From: Sphagnum magellanicum
Lineage: Eukaryota > Streptophyta > Sphagnopsida > Sphagnales > Sphagnaceae
Assembly: GCA_021904315.1 (NCBI GenBank)
Contig: CM038914.1
Coordinates: 4,774,001-4,838,000, forward strand
Length of the DNA stretch: 64,000 nt
Direction of reading: 5' to 3'
Part shown: positions 33,230 through 44,821 of the stretch, one piece after another
Layout: every line of letters starts with the position of its first letter
How positions within the stretch are numbered: position 1 is the stretch's first letter
Position numbers and translations under genes: made by a program
Notes under the pieces: model-generated
Told to the model about the DNA's origin: nothing
What the model saw: the letters and a program-made list of their open reading frames with translations, nothing else
Database searches by the model: none

Positions 33230-33370
33230 GTTTTCAACAGCCACCGTCCGATTCAGAGGAGCATCTGGTCCGTAGATTTCTCACAAGAACTATTTTTTCG
33301 GGGACTGTTTTAGGTTTAGCGACTTGCTGGGGGAGTCTAGGGTTCTTCCCTAAAAGTTTAACCCTTTCAG
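33230..33370 (-). promoter_or_regulatory. Likely RPS29 promoter
   Basis: On the minus strand, upstream of the first exon, is a telobox-like AACCCTAGA (33344-33336) and a second variant (CTAAACCTAAAA near 33318). The base composition shifts from AT-rich to CG-rich towards the start codon. No canonical TATA box was seen, which is common for ribosomal protein genes. Confidence 0.4.
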
Positions 33371-33399
33371 AACCATGGTTTGGGTACTAGGTGACCAGC

Positions 33400-36300
33400 A
33401 ATTGGGTGCTAGATGTCAGACATTAACCGATCTTTTACTGAAAATTGAGATGCCCTCTTTTCATCCATGAAGAACGAAAGAGAGAGTATGAAATTTTCAT
33501 CCAAAGGGCAAAGCATTATGGAATCATTCATCCAATGAGAGCCTATTGTGGTATCTCATGCTAAACTACTAGGTCACTACTCAAATGAATGTTGGAGGTC
33601 ATGGGTTACAACCAGTGTTGGCTGGTTATTAATTTTTTTCCATAATCGTTGGGTAGGGTTTTTTTTTTAATTGGTGTTAATTAGGTTATCAATATTAATA
33701 TTTAAATAATAGGTGTCAATTAAGTTATCAATACTGGTTGAGTAATAATCATCAATTATGCATAAGGGTAGGTTATCAAAAAAATTATTGATAACTGTCA
33801 GTTATTATTCGGTTACATGGTTTTTAATTTTATTTATTATTTATTTACTTCTGGGTTTTTCTGTTTTATATCATAAACCTGTTTAGGATTTTAATATTGA
33901 TTAGCCTCCCTAGATGAGTACTAAGTCATTTGGGTAGGTTATTAATTTTTGAAAAAGCAATATTAGGTAGTTAAGTTATTAACCAAATATCAAAAAAATC
34001 AAGAACCACCTGGTAGGTTAGCATACCCGGGCTGATAACCGAGTCAAAACTCAATAACTGACCAACACAGGTTATAAACCTTCAAAGGTTATGGGTTACA
34101 ACTTGTGATCTTGTTGCCATCTGAGCAGCCAGATTCTCATTAGTTGGGTTGGCTAAATTGGGGAATTTGTCTACTACCATTTGCAAGGATCACCATGAAT
34201 GGATGATCATATCATATGCTGTTATAGATAGGCATCAAGAGATTAACAAATGAGCTAACAAATTGGACTCATATGTGATGACAATTTCTCATGTTCAAAC
34301 AAGGAACACACATTAGAGTTATCCTAAAAGTCACCCTCTGTTTCACCCCCTATCTCCTCTGCTTTCGCCCCCTAACCCCTCTTTCAGTAGTATCAGCAAA
34401 GTAAGGAAATTTTATTAAAGCTAGGTATGAAATGCACTAATGCACAAGGTTCGATAGTAATTATAATAGTTATCCACGTAGGAGCAGTGAAAATACATGT
34501 AGCAGCAGTGCAGGCGCTCAGGAAAAAGGAAACACAGGATGAAACTCAGTTCACCACCAAAATTGGTGGGAAAACTAGGTTTGGGTCCCAGTTATTTCCT
34601 TTTGTAAAATTTTCATTCTCAGTTACGCTTTTGATGCCCTATTATGCCGAAATTGGCCGTTCTCGCCCTCTGATCGCCTGACTTTAAGGATAACTCTATT
34701 ACCCAACAAAGCTAACAATTTAAAATTTTCAATAAGGTGACCAACCAGGAAAATTATTTTTAAAATTTTGAAATGTGAAAACAATGGGTTTTACAACATT
34801 TAAATTATTTTTTATTTTTAAAATGTGAATGGGATCAGTAAACAATGTTTGGTTGGTTGGTCAACTTATTGAAAATTAGCAAACCATTTTAAGTTTGTTG
34901 TTTTCTTTTTTTAAAGTAATCACAATTTTTATCTTGAAACTATTGTTAACTTAGGTGAACTATTTTGCTGGTGACAGAACACACCAGTGTTGAGTGGGTA
35001 AGTCTTTTACTCTGATATACCTGCCAGTGTTTTTCTTTTCTTTTTTTCAATTTTGTGATGTTCCTTAATGGTCCATATGTATATTTAGCCAAATTTGGCG
35101 ATACTTCAAATATGAAAGTATAATAATCTTAATTATCTTTTCATATTGTAAGCAATTGTGATTATTTTGGGCAAATCTTTCCAAAAAAATCTTTCTTTTT
35201 TTGAAGAATGTTTTTTTTGGTCAAAAAGAGAATTTGTGACAGAATATTCTCTTTTGAAAATCTTTTTTTTTTTTTGCAAAATGGCAAAATTTTGACTCAA
35301 AAAAATCACTGATACCTATTACTCGCAGGATTAAAACAAGGTATATATATATAAACTCTTTCAGGCTGGGAAAAACATTTTCCCCTTTTGATTATCCCAC
35401 CAATTATGTTGAACTTAACATGTCTTTAGTCTTTACTCTAAGCTGGCTATATTGCCTTGGGTGAACCAGCACCTACACTGGTGGTACCATGGTTAAAACT
35501 AAAAACCCAAAAATTATTTAAGTTGCTTCTAAACATTATTGATATCTGATCCCTAGACTAAATCAGGGTTTCCAAGTCCAAATTTCCTCCTTTCCACCAT
35601 TAATTATTAGCCCTAAGAGGCTTTGCACAATAAGTTGAAAGGCACCAATGTAGGTATACTAGTTCACCTCGCCCACCCATATATACCTGAGGTTTACTCT
35701 TATCAAAGGGAGGGCAATTGTTTTGAAGTGGGTAAAAAGATAGTATATGCCAAAATCGTTCGATAACATATGTATATGCATTTTCATATTTCACAATGCA
35801 TGTTATTTTGACGAATTTTGTTCAAATTATGGCAACTAAGCTATTAAACATATTTTCTTTTGGCATTTGATTTAAGTTCATTGCACTAATCATGTTGAAC
35901 CAAATTCTTACCATATTCTTACACAACCCCTTTAAATTTTCCTACCACATTTGCTGTTGTAACAAAGCAAAGCTTTGAAGGTATTTTCTTATAAGGATGT
36001 TTGATTGGTTTCATTCTTTTTTTTCATTTTTCCAAAAGGATTTCCAAAAGGATTTTTGAAATTTGAAGTGTTAATGTTTGCATTACCAATTGCGTAACTT
36101 TCTTTTTTTTTGCCTCCTCCACTTTGAAATGTGCCATAATTGCACAAATATTTTGATTTACCCTATTTTAACCCAATGTTTATTGAATTCAATGGAAAAC
36201 ATTGCAACCCTAAAACCATTTTTAAGTGGAAAAAAATCAAACTTGAGGCATCTTTGAAATCCATCAATCTGTAACAAAGTGCTCATACAAGTGATGGACA

Positions 36301-36770
36301 TTTGTGTTTCATGGTTAAATTTTGTTTGGGTACTTTTAAGAAACCAAAGAATTTGATACATGATCAAATACCCCACCAGCAGACCAGAAGCAATCCTGGT
36401 CTGCGTATGCAGATAACAGCAGACCCTATTCAAATTGGTTGCCATATCTGGGGCCAGTAATTTACTTGCTTCTGAGGTTAATGACCCCCAATGAAATCTC
36501 ATTCCTCACCACTAATCAAAACAAACTGTGAAAAAACAACGTAACCCAAAAAGCTATGTTGGGTTTTCAACAAACCCATATGGCAACAAAACAGGTTCAA
36601 CAAGGTTTTCGGATATTTGGGAAAGAGTTTAGCACAGGAAAAAAGGAAAAACACATCTAGAGCTTGGATCTTCATTTTCAAATATCATGAATGATTGACC
36701 ATACTAAAGCTAAAGTACATAACTTTCAGGCTTAAAGAGGTGATCAGCAATTCCATACCCCAAAACCAAC
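33400..36770. other. Intergenic, no gene seen
   Basis: AT-rich DNA between the RPS29 promoter and the 3' end of the phytocyanin gene (both minus strand). Short open frames carry no domain. The right end (about 36180-36770) may be 3' UTR of the phytocyanin; an AATAAA-type signal (minus strand) lies near 36180. Many T-runs of 8-12 bases occur near 35200-35280. Confidence 0.4.
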
Positions 36771-36773
36771 AAA

Positions 36774-38564
36774 TCATTGAAGATGGCCGAGAAATATGAG
36801 ATATGAGGTGATGGCTAGCAGTAGCGGCACCATTTCCAAACTATGGTGCAAATGATTTCCAGCAGAACCACTGGGTGTTGCAACTGGTGAAGAAACTGGT
36901 GTTGAACCTGTCCCCTGCTGAGTGCCAACAACAGCAGGTCTTAGAAAAAGATCTCCATGAAATAAAGTAACTTCACCCTTCCTTGTCCATAAAAGAAATA
37001 TACCAATACGACTGCACAGAGGCACCGAATATTTGCCACATTGAATTATATGTCACATTTTGGGTGTTCCCTAGTTCATTGCATATTTGGTGAGAATGTT
37101 GCAAATATGAAGTGGACTAGGGAAGACCCAAAGAAGAATATACATGTGGGTTTTATCAAATCTCTTGGAGGATACCAACAATTAGTGCTTAGAAATTTGA
37201 ATCAGGGACAAGGTTATGTACTTTGATATCAATAGCCACTTTCTGGCCATCCAGGCAGTGACTGTCTACTGTGCAAATAAAGTAGAGAGTGGATGGATCT
37301 GTTGGTTTCACAACATACTGCACAAAGACATCAACCAAGAGTCAAAAAAATCTAGTTCAATAAGTCAATCCCAAGTGTACACAGAAGTAGCAAATACCTT
37401 ACAATGTCACCAATGAAAGCTAGTATCTTATCCCAGAATAATCACATTTCTATGGTTTTTTTCGTTAGTGATACAAATCTCAGAAGCTGTTCCTATCTAC
37501 AAAATTTCTGGAAATGCTGGCAAACCTCAAGCGAAGTGTTGATGTTACAACTGCCTGTTCAGTTTTAGCCCTGCTCTAACAATATCCCTAGCAAAACTTG
37601 TGGAATTTTGGCAGTTTCAAAAAGTTTGTGAACTCACAATAGTAGGAGGTGTACCGTTGGAAACTGTTACACCACTGGCAGTGTTGCAGGCAGCAAAGTC
37701 TGCTGAATTTGAAAGCAAACAGACAGTGTGTGCACCTTCTTCATAGTTAAATTCTGTTTCAGAAATAAGTTACCAATAAGTGATTTCATTTTTCCATAAA
37801 AGAAGTTGATGTCAACTGTCATTTATACATAGATTAAAAAAAGCACTGCATTATAGTGGAAACCCTATTGACCTCTTGCCAAACCCTAACCCCAGAAACA
37901 GTGGACAAGGCAACAAACAAAACAGATGTAAGGATTTGCACTCATAACATACCTATACTGTCTCCGACAGCAATACTAACTGATAAAGCCCACTGCTGAT
38001 AAGCATCCTCAAGGCCTGTTGAATTGATAATTCCATTCAACATATTGGTCCACATAGCTCCTGGTATGAATTTGTTACCCACTTGATACGGAGTTGAAGT
38101 TGAAGCTTGCACAAAATGATTGCCTATGGTTTCACAAACAAGAAAGGCCACTAGCACATATGTTACACTACGAGTCACTGTGTTTCTCCATTGCCATGGA
38201 TTGATACACCACGTCGATCTTTCTACTCCATCTACCTTTGGTTTCTGCAACAAGGAGACAGAAAGGATCAATTTTACTTCAAGGCTGCACGTTGAACACA
38301 TGCAAATATCGAAATTTCTCATTTCATGCTATCTCCAATACAGAAAAGCACCAGCTGCAGCACACAGAGGCGCATCCTCTATATACCTCATTCCTTAGGG
38401 TTTTAGTATTAAGTGAATCTCTCCTAATAAGCATATGTGTGTGTGTGTGCGTGAAAACAAAAACAAACCCCAAACTGCAGCCAACACAATGACAGTCTTT
38501 GCCCTAAAACAGTTTCAAATCTCAGAACACAGGAGAGGGCATAACGTACATGTGGCATCTCCAT
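36774..38564 (-). CDS. GPI-anchored phytocyanin (stellacyanin-like), five coding exons
   Basis: Inferred minus-strand exons are 38564-38550, 38244-37953, 37753-37638, 37317-37222 and 36917-36774. All four introns are GT-AG and the phases agree, giving 220 residues. Residues 32-51 are a hydrophobic secretion signal (VTYVLVAFLV...), preceded by an unusually long N-terminus. The plastocyanin-like domain covers about 56-173. The four type-1 copper ligands are H111 (EEGAHTV), C156 (LYFICTV), H161 (DSHC) and Q166 (DGQK), with C-x4-H-x4-Q spacing. Glutamine as axial ligand marks stellacyanin-type proteins. C125 and C162 can form the usual disulfide. A Ser/Pro/Thr-rich linker (STPVSSPVATPSGS) and a hydrophobic tail indicate a GPI anchor, so it should sit on the outer plasma membrane and cell wall as an electron-transfer or structural protein. 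The 15 nt first coding exon is the least certain; an unspliced start further 5' of exon 2 is the alternative. Confidence 0.85.
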
Positions 38565-39900
38565 TGTTACTAATACAAGACACTCCCTCCTGGCCTGGAA
38601 GCAAGTTATGAGTATTCGAGCTGGGCATGAAAGCCTGGAGTCGCACAGAAGAACAGGAAAAGACAAATTCTGGGGCCCATACAGACAAAAACAAAAAACC
38701 CACAGAAAAGGGAGATTTAGAATGGCTAAGAGTGATCATCTTCAAGGAGAATCAAATGGCTCCCTGCAACAACAAGAGCACACATAATATACATCCAGAA
38801 CAATATGGAGTTCACTTGAAGTGATAATATCCAAGAACTTGTGAGCATAACTCAAACAACAATCCTTGATACAAATATAAAGTTCCAGATTTCTGTTTAC
38901 AACTTACATTCAACTTCAAGAAGAGATGATGATGATGTTCTTCTTCTCATGATAATCATGTTCTACAGTCCTTATGTGTGGAGGATGAAATAGATCCCCC
39001 CATATGCACTGAATTGTTGAGGCAATGGAAGCAAGTTCAATTCACCTTCAGTTGTGCATCATACACACTTCAAACCCTACTCATATTTGGGAATATGTGC
39101 AGACGGAAAGGAGAAAGAAAAATTGTTAGACAAAAGAGGGAAAAAAAGACCACCTATCTTCTGTGAAGTCAGTAAGAATAAAATATTGAGCTTAGAAATT
39201 AATACCATAGAAACCCAAACCCACAGTACTGCAGAGAAAAAAAATTGTGAAAAACCACACAGAGATTGCTCATGAAGAGATGGATGGGGAAAACTACCAG
39301 AAACCTCACCTCTGCAACAAAAAAAAACCCTGGTCTACGACTGGTAGAATACATGCACAAAAGGAAACCACATAAGGAAACACAAACCATAGTTCATGTT
39401 TAAAGCCAGATTTAGGGATCAAATCACCTCCAATTCAAGTGATCTTTAGCTTGTTGGAAAGATCTCGATGAAAGCCCAGCATGAACAAGAAAGACGAAAA
39501 TCCAGAAACCCATTGTACCCAACGCCCCAAAACTCCAGTGATGTGACCATCACGAGAAAATCAGAGAAAACTCAAAGAAAAAAAAAAACCCCCCCCCCCC
39601 ACCCAAAGCCGCAAAACTCCAGTGAAAAAAAAAGGAAAATGCAAGTAAACACTTATTACTTGCTTGAAAAACTCGCACCTTGCAATCGTAGGAAGGTGTC
39701 AATCGCCCAGAGAGTGAAGTCTGCAGAAGACAAAACGAAGACAAACAGGGTAAAATAGGTCGCCTTCGGATGCACAAAGAGTCAACAAGGGCGCAATGAA
39801 TGAGTGCAAGCAGAGTTGAAAGAGGTTCTTCACGCGCTTGAAAAGAAACTTTCGGAAAAGCGAAATACAGTGCCAAATAGCGGGCCACCTTTTTGTGGTT
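38565..39900 (-). other. Probable 5' UTR, first exon(s) and promoter of the phytocyanin gene
   Basis: On the minus strand a moderate-GC block at about 39890-39660 ends in a good splice donor (TTGCAAG followed by GTGCGAG near 39680), which fits a non-coding first exon. Further T-rich segments near 39120 could be intron ends. An A-run/C-run (39574-39601) is also present. No independent gene was recognised. Confidence 0.4.
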
Positions 39901-42900
39901 CATTTGTTTGATGGGTCCTCCCCTTTTATGTTCTCCTACAAACTCCTCTCTTTTATTTCCCTCTTTTTGAGCCTGAAATTTTTAGGGTTTCCTTAAATAT
40001 CCACAACATATTTTCTACTGTATTTGGTGAACACTTTAGAGAATCTACCCCTGGGGCACATCAAAGCATATTTTTGGATGAAGAAAGGATGAAATCTTGT
40101 GGTTTGATTCATTTGGATGAAGAAGGATGAAAACCTTGTGGATTTGGCTTAGTAAAATGGCTTTGGGTTAGCATTTTTGAATTGAATGAATCCCGAGGTG
40201 CTTTGCAAATGCCATTGCACAATCTACCACTTGCTCTTGATTCGTTACATAGGTACATCAATTGGTCGACATTGTTTGCTACTAGTAGTAGTCTCCTACA
40301 TTTTTAAATCTCAATTTCAGTGATTATGGGTGCAGCTTGCAAACAAGGAAATAAATCACATTGGATGTGAGAGAAATATTTTTGGAGGCCTAAATATCGA
40401 GTATGGGTGAAGCTTCTCTAAATAATAACATGTAATTTTTTCCACCTCCATCCTCATAGTGGGCTTAATGATTTCAAAGTGGGCTTCATAATTTCAGAGT
40501 GGGCTTTATGAATTTATTTTTGACCCTTGTAAAATCCTTCTATTGTTGAGGAAAAAAATTTGTTGTTACTCATCACTTCAAGTCTTTGGTAAAGGGCATT
40601 ACCAAAATCAGGCGTACATACACACAGCTCTCACCTCACACATGCCCTTTAAGGATCTCCACCAAAGGCTTTTACTCAACACATAAAGCACACATATTTT
40701 CTCCATACCACTTAAATTTTCAAGACAAATCTACAAGGATGTTAGGCTTTACAGCATCTCCACCCAAATTTCTCGTTATCACTGAAATTTTCAAGCCAAA
40801 TCTACAAGGAAGTTAGGATTTTGAGCATCTCCCATTCTCAAATTCTATTTGGAATGGTTTTTTTTTTGTCAGTGTTTTAGTCGTTTACCACCTAACATAT
40901 AATCAGCTATAAACATGATAAATGTATAATTAATAACATTATAAATTAATAATCAATGTTTATATATTAAATTGTTAACATTAAATGTTATATTTATATG
41001 TGTTAATATGCAGCCATGAACATGAAAAAGTGGAGAATATAAAGATCAAAAAACCATTGAAATGTCACCACCTGAGTATGGTTAATCCATCGAGACCATT
41101 ACTATGGTTTGTGTCTGATTTTGATGGACTGACAAGTCGGTTATTGGCAACTGTACAGGCCCACAATGAGTTTCACACTATGCAACCAGTTCACGTCATC
41201 CAAAATAGTGTGTGTACATGGTGAGTAGAGTGCTCTGGGTGGAGATGATCCAAAGCCCTGGAAGGTGGGGTGAGGGATTTCCTAAGGGATTTCTCAAAAG
41301 GAGCTTTTTCCCAAAAGGAGCTTCCCAAAATAGACTAAAGTTCCACTCTAAACCCTAAACCAGGAAAGCACCTTGCAAACTACCTATATAAGACCCTTCT
41401 CTCCCAAGATGGGGGCTCTACCTATTAAGAAAGTTTGGCAATAGCTGTATAAATGGCTTAATGTTTGTCCTCTGTATTTTAGGCTGCATTTTCCCTCTTA
41501 TATACCATCAAAAGTCACACTAGTTGACCCTTTGATGGAAGTCTAAACAATGCTAACCCAAGAGCAAAATATAATTAAATTAAATTAAATTAATCAAATA
41601 ATTAAAAATTTAAAAGCTTAATATCTCAGTACCATGTGAATTATTCTCCTTTAAGTTCTCTTTTTTTTTTGCTCTGCCCTTTAGGGTAGAAACTAGAAAC
41701 ATTGTGAAAGGGGGAGCCATAGTTTCATAATCCTTACATTCTAAGGTAGTGTGAAGTTCACTATAGAAACATCTAGGGGCAAAACACTGAAGGATCCATT
41801 TGAGGTTCAACATGCTAACCCACCATGGATTTCCAATTCAGTATGTTAAATATTCATCATTCTTATTTATGTATGTGATTTAAAGGGCAGAGCTATAATG
41901 TCAGGAGCCACTTGTTTTTCTATATCCATAGAAGCTATAATACCATAGTGCCTTGGTCAGTTTGACAATTGTTTTCAGAAATGTTGTAACTCAAAAAAAA
42001 GAAGCAAGAAAAATAAAAATTCTGAAGTAAAAAAAAAGGTGATGGAATATTTGGGAACACATCATTTGTTGAATTTTATCCTCAAAAATATTTATTTATT
42101 TATTTGACAAAAATGTGTGGAAATTGACCAAGGTTCTAGGGTAATAATGTTAACCTCATATCATTAGAGTCGACCAAGTGAGTGACATTCACATTCACAT
42201 GTGGACACCCCAAGTGACTACGAGCAATACACTACTTTAACACTCTATTGACTTACAATCATCAAACAATTGAGAAATTAGTGGAAGATGTCATCACCCG
42301 GGCATTCCTCCTCACTTTTGTTGTGAGGGAGGGTCACAAAAGTTATAGCATTGAGAAGGAAAGGGTTAAGTAGTTCGTGGCCATCTTCTAGACCACATGG
42401 TGATTACCTAATGTGTTGAACACATTGGAACTTTCCAAAATGTTGGAGGTGAACTTTTTGACAATTTCAATAACCGCCCTCAAAAGCCAAAAATGAAGGG
42501 AACCCAAAGAAAAACACAACCTTCAAACCGCGTTTTCATAGTCGGTGTATGGGTTAAGACTTGAGAGGCATGGGATATAAAATAGGTACTGAACCTTTAT
42601 CATTTCTGCAACAAACTGTCAAATAATTGTTTTTAATTTGAAATCTTAATTTCAGCACCTGATTTTTTAATTTTGAAATTTTCGATAAAATTTTTAAAGC
42701 ATTTTTTTAAATCTTGTAGTTTAAAACCAAGTAAATATACCTGGAAAGATGATTGGACTAAGCCGAGGGACCCCAAGGGTGAAAATCCCTAAGAGATGGT
42801 GGGTCCTCCTGCTGCATCAGAACCCGCCCTACAATTCACGGTCCCTGACATGCTCGAACTGGTTACCAAACATAACCAATTGTACAGCCAACATGGTTGG

Positions 42901-44821
42901 GTCATAGGACGTAGAAGAGTGTGAGTTATGAGGTTCAGCCAACCAATGACCATGAACTTGCAAAAAGGAATTTGAGAGGTACAAAAATGTCACAAGGCAA
43001 GGGGATATGTTATACAACTTGGGAGCTTTGATCCAATGGCATACTGCCATGCAAGACACCCATTGTGGCTAACCCATGGTTCACCCTTTGTACTGGAACA
43101 CTCTGAAAACCAATGTCAACCATTGCAAGAGTCCAACTGGTCAAGTTTGGAAGATCCTGTAGGGGTTTAAAGAAAGGGGCTAAATGGAGTGAAGGAAATT
43201 GTAGTGATGGGCTAAAGAATCCTTAAAGGAGTAGTGTAGGGCCTTTAGTGCCAACGCTATTCACAACGTGACTGCAATGTCGTAATTCCAATTTTATCAT
43301 CTATTGAAAGGCTCTAGAATCTACAAGGTGGGAGGCTATTGTTCTCATCACTCAGAATAATGAATGAGAGGATGGGACATCATCAAGTCCATGTGCAAGA
43401 GGAGGGAATGAAGGTAGAGATAGGACACAAAAGACAAGGCTAGGGAGATAGGCTAAGTCCAAGTCTTTTGGAGATGTTATTTTTGGTTGTTTGCCAAATG
43501 TTTGCAATGGGGAAAGAGAGGAGAGGAAACTTAGGATATGCCCTATCATCTTGGGAAAAATAGGGAAGATAAGATGGCTTTGCATGGGTTGTTATTTATC
43601 ATCAATAGCAGTCAAGGAATGCACATGAAGAGAGTTAACTTCATTTTATTTTTTAAAGGTGTTGAATACATCACATGTTATTTTGAGGAACCTAATCAAG
43701 CAAAGGAAAACCTAATGTTATTTTCTTGTATTTCAAGAACAAAAATCACCTTGAGTAAATATAAGAAATTATAGGCTAGGTACGAGTCAATGCCAATCAA
43801 TTAGGTAGAATATCTAAAGTTAATATAGCCTTTTTTTTTGAAAGAAAATTTAGATGTTTTAATTTTGTTATGGAGTTACATTATACATATGTGTGATGTT
43901 TTCACACTATTCCTTGGAGAGAAAAATGAATTTGGATAAAAGGTTTTATAATAAAAGGAATTCTTGATTTTATGAGTTACATTGTGTCTTGATAGTTTTC
44001 ATGTGTCAAACTTTTAACAAAGTCAAGTTTAGGTGGGGAGGGGTGGAGGAGTGATGATTGTTTTTAAATTAAAGATTTGTGGTTCATTCAATGTTTTCAT
44101 GTTTGTTTACAACCCACATTTGTAATTTTTGAGAACTGTGGCAACTACATTTTAACATTCTTTCAATTTGATCAAGATTCTTAAGATGGCATTATTCCTA
44201 TCAATTTTTATTTTATTTTATTTTTATTTTTTTGGTCACATTGTTTATTTTATGTTTGCAATTCAAGCTTCACTCTTAGTAAACAAAAATCATTATATTC
44301 AAAGGGCAACAACTTCTAAGGTTTAAAGTTTCCATCTTTAACCTTCTTGTTTTGGTTAGGTCTAAAACTCTTCTAATTTTATGCAAGGCATTTTGGTATT
44401 TTGCTCATAATGGTTTCATTTTTAAAGTATTATAATCTTCACCTCCTCCAACTCATGGACAAAATGATCTAGAAATGTTAAAACTATAAATTCAAAAGGA
44501 TAAAAACACCAACATGGCAAAGATGAACGAAATTATAAAAACCTTTGGCACGAAACCAACATGCATTAAAAAACTCAATGCATTTTTAGGCATTGCTAGG
44601 ATAAGTTGTGTTGTCAAAATTAGAACCTATTGATTAGTAAGATCAATTAAATGTTAGAAAAAAACTTGTCAATAGAGGTGTTTTAACAAGAAATCAAATA
44701 CAATTTTTGACATATGGTAGTTGTTAATTTTGTAAGTTCTGAAATCCTTACACATTGAATTACTGACTAGGTTGTGCTAATAATGTAGAAGTGAAAATCA
44801 AGATTATCAATGATGTAAAGT
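39901..44821. other. 4.9 kb intergenic stretch with minor repeats and decayed coding-like sequence
   Basis: A two-copy direct repeat (AATTTTCAAG, CAAATCTACAAGGA, GCATCTCC) lies at 40710-40760 and 40786-40833. A telobox-like AAACCCTAAACC (41351-41362) is followed 20 bp on by CTATATAAGACCC, a promoter- or LTR-like arrangement with no gene behind it. From about 42270 to 43100 the plus strand gives peptide-like runs (for example LQFTVPDMLELVTKHNQLYS) interrupted by stops, which suggests an old, unidentified element. Nothing else was recognised. Confidence 0.4.
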
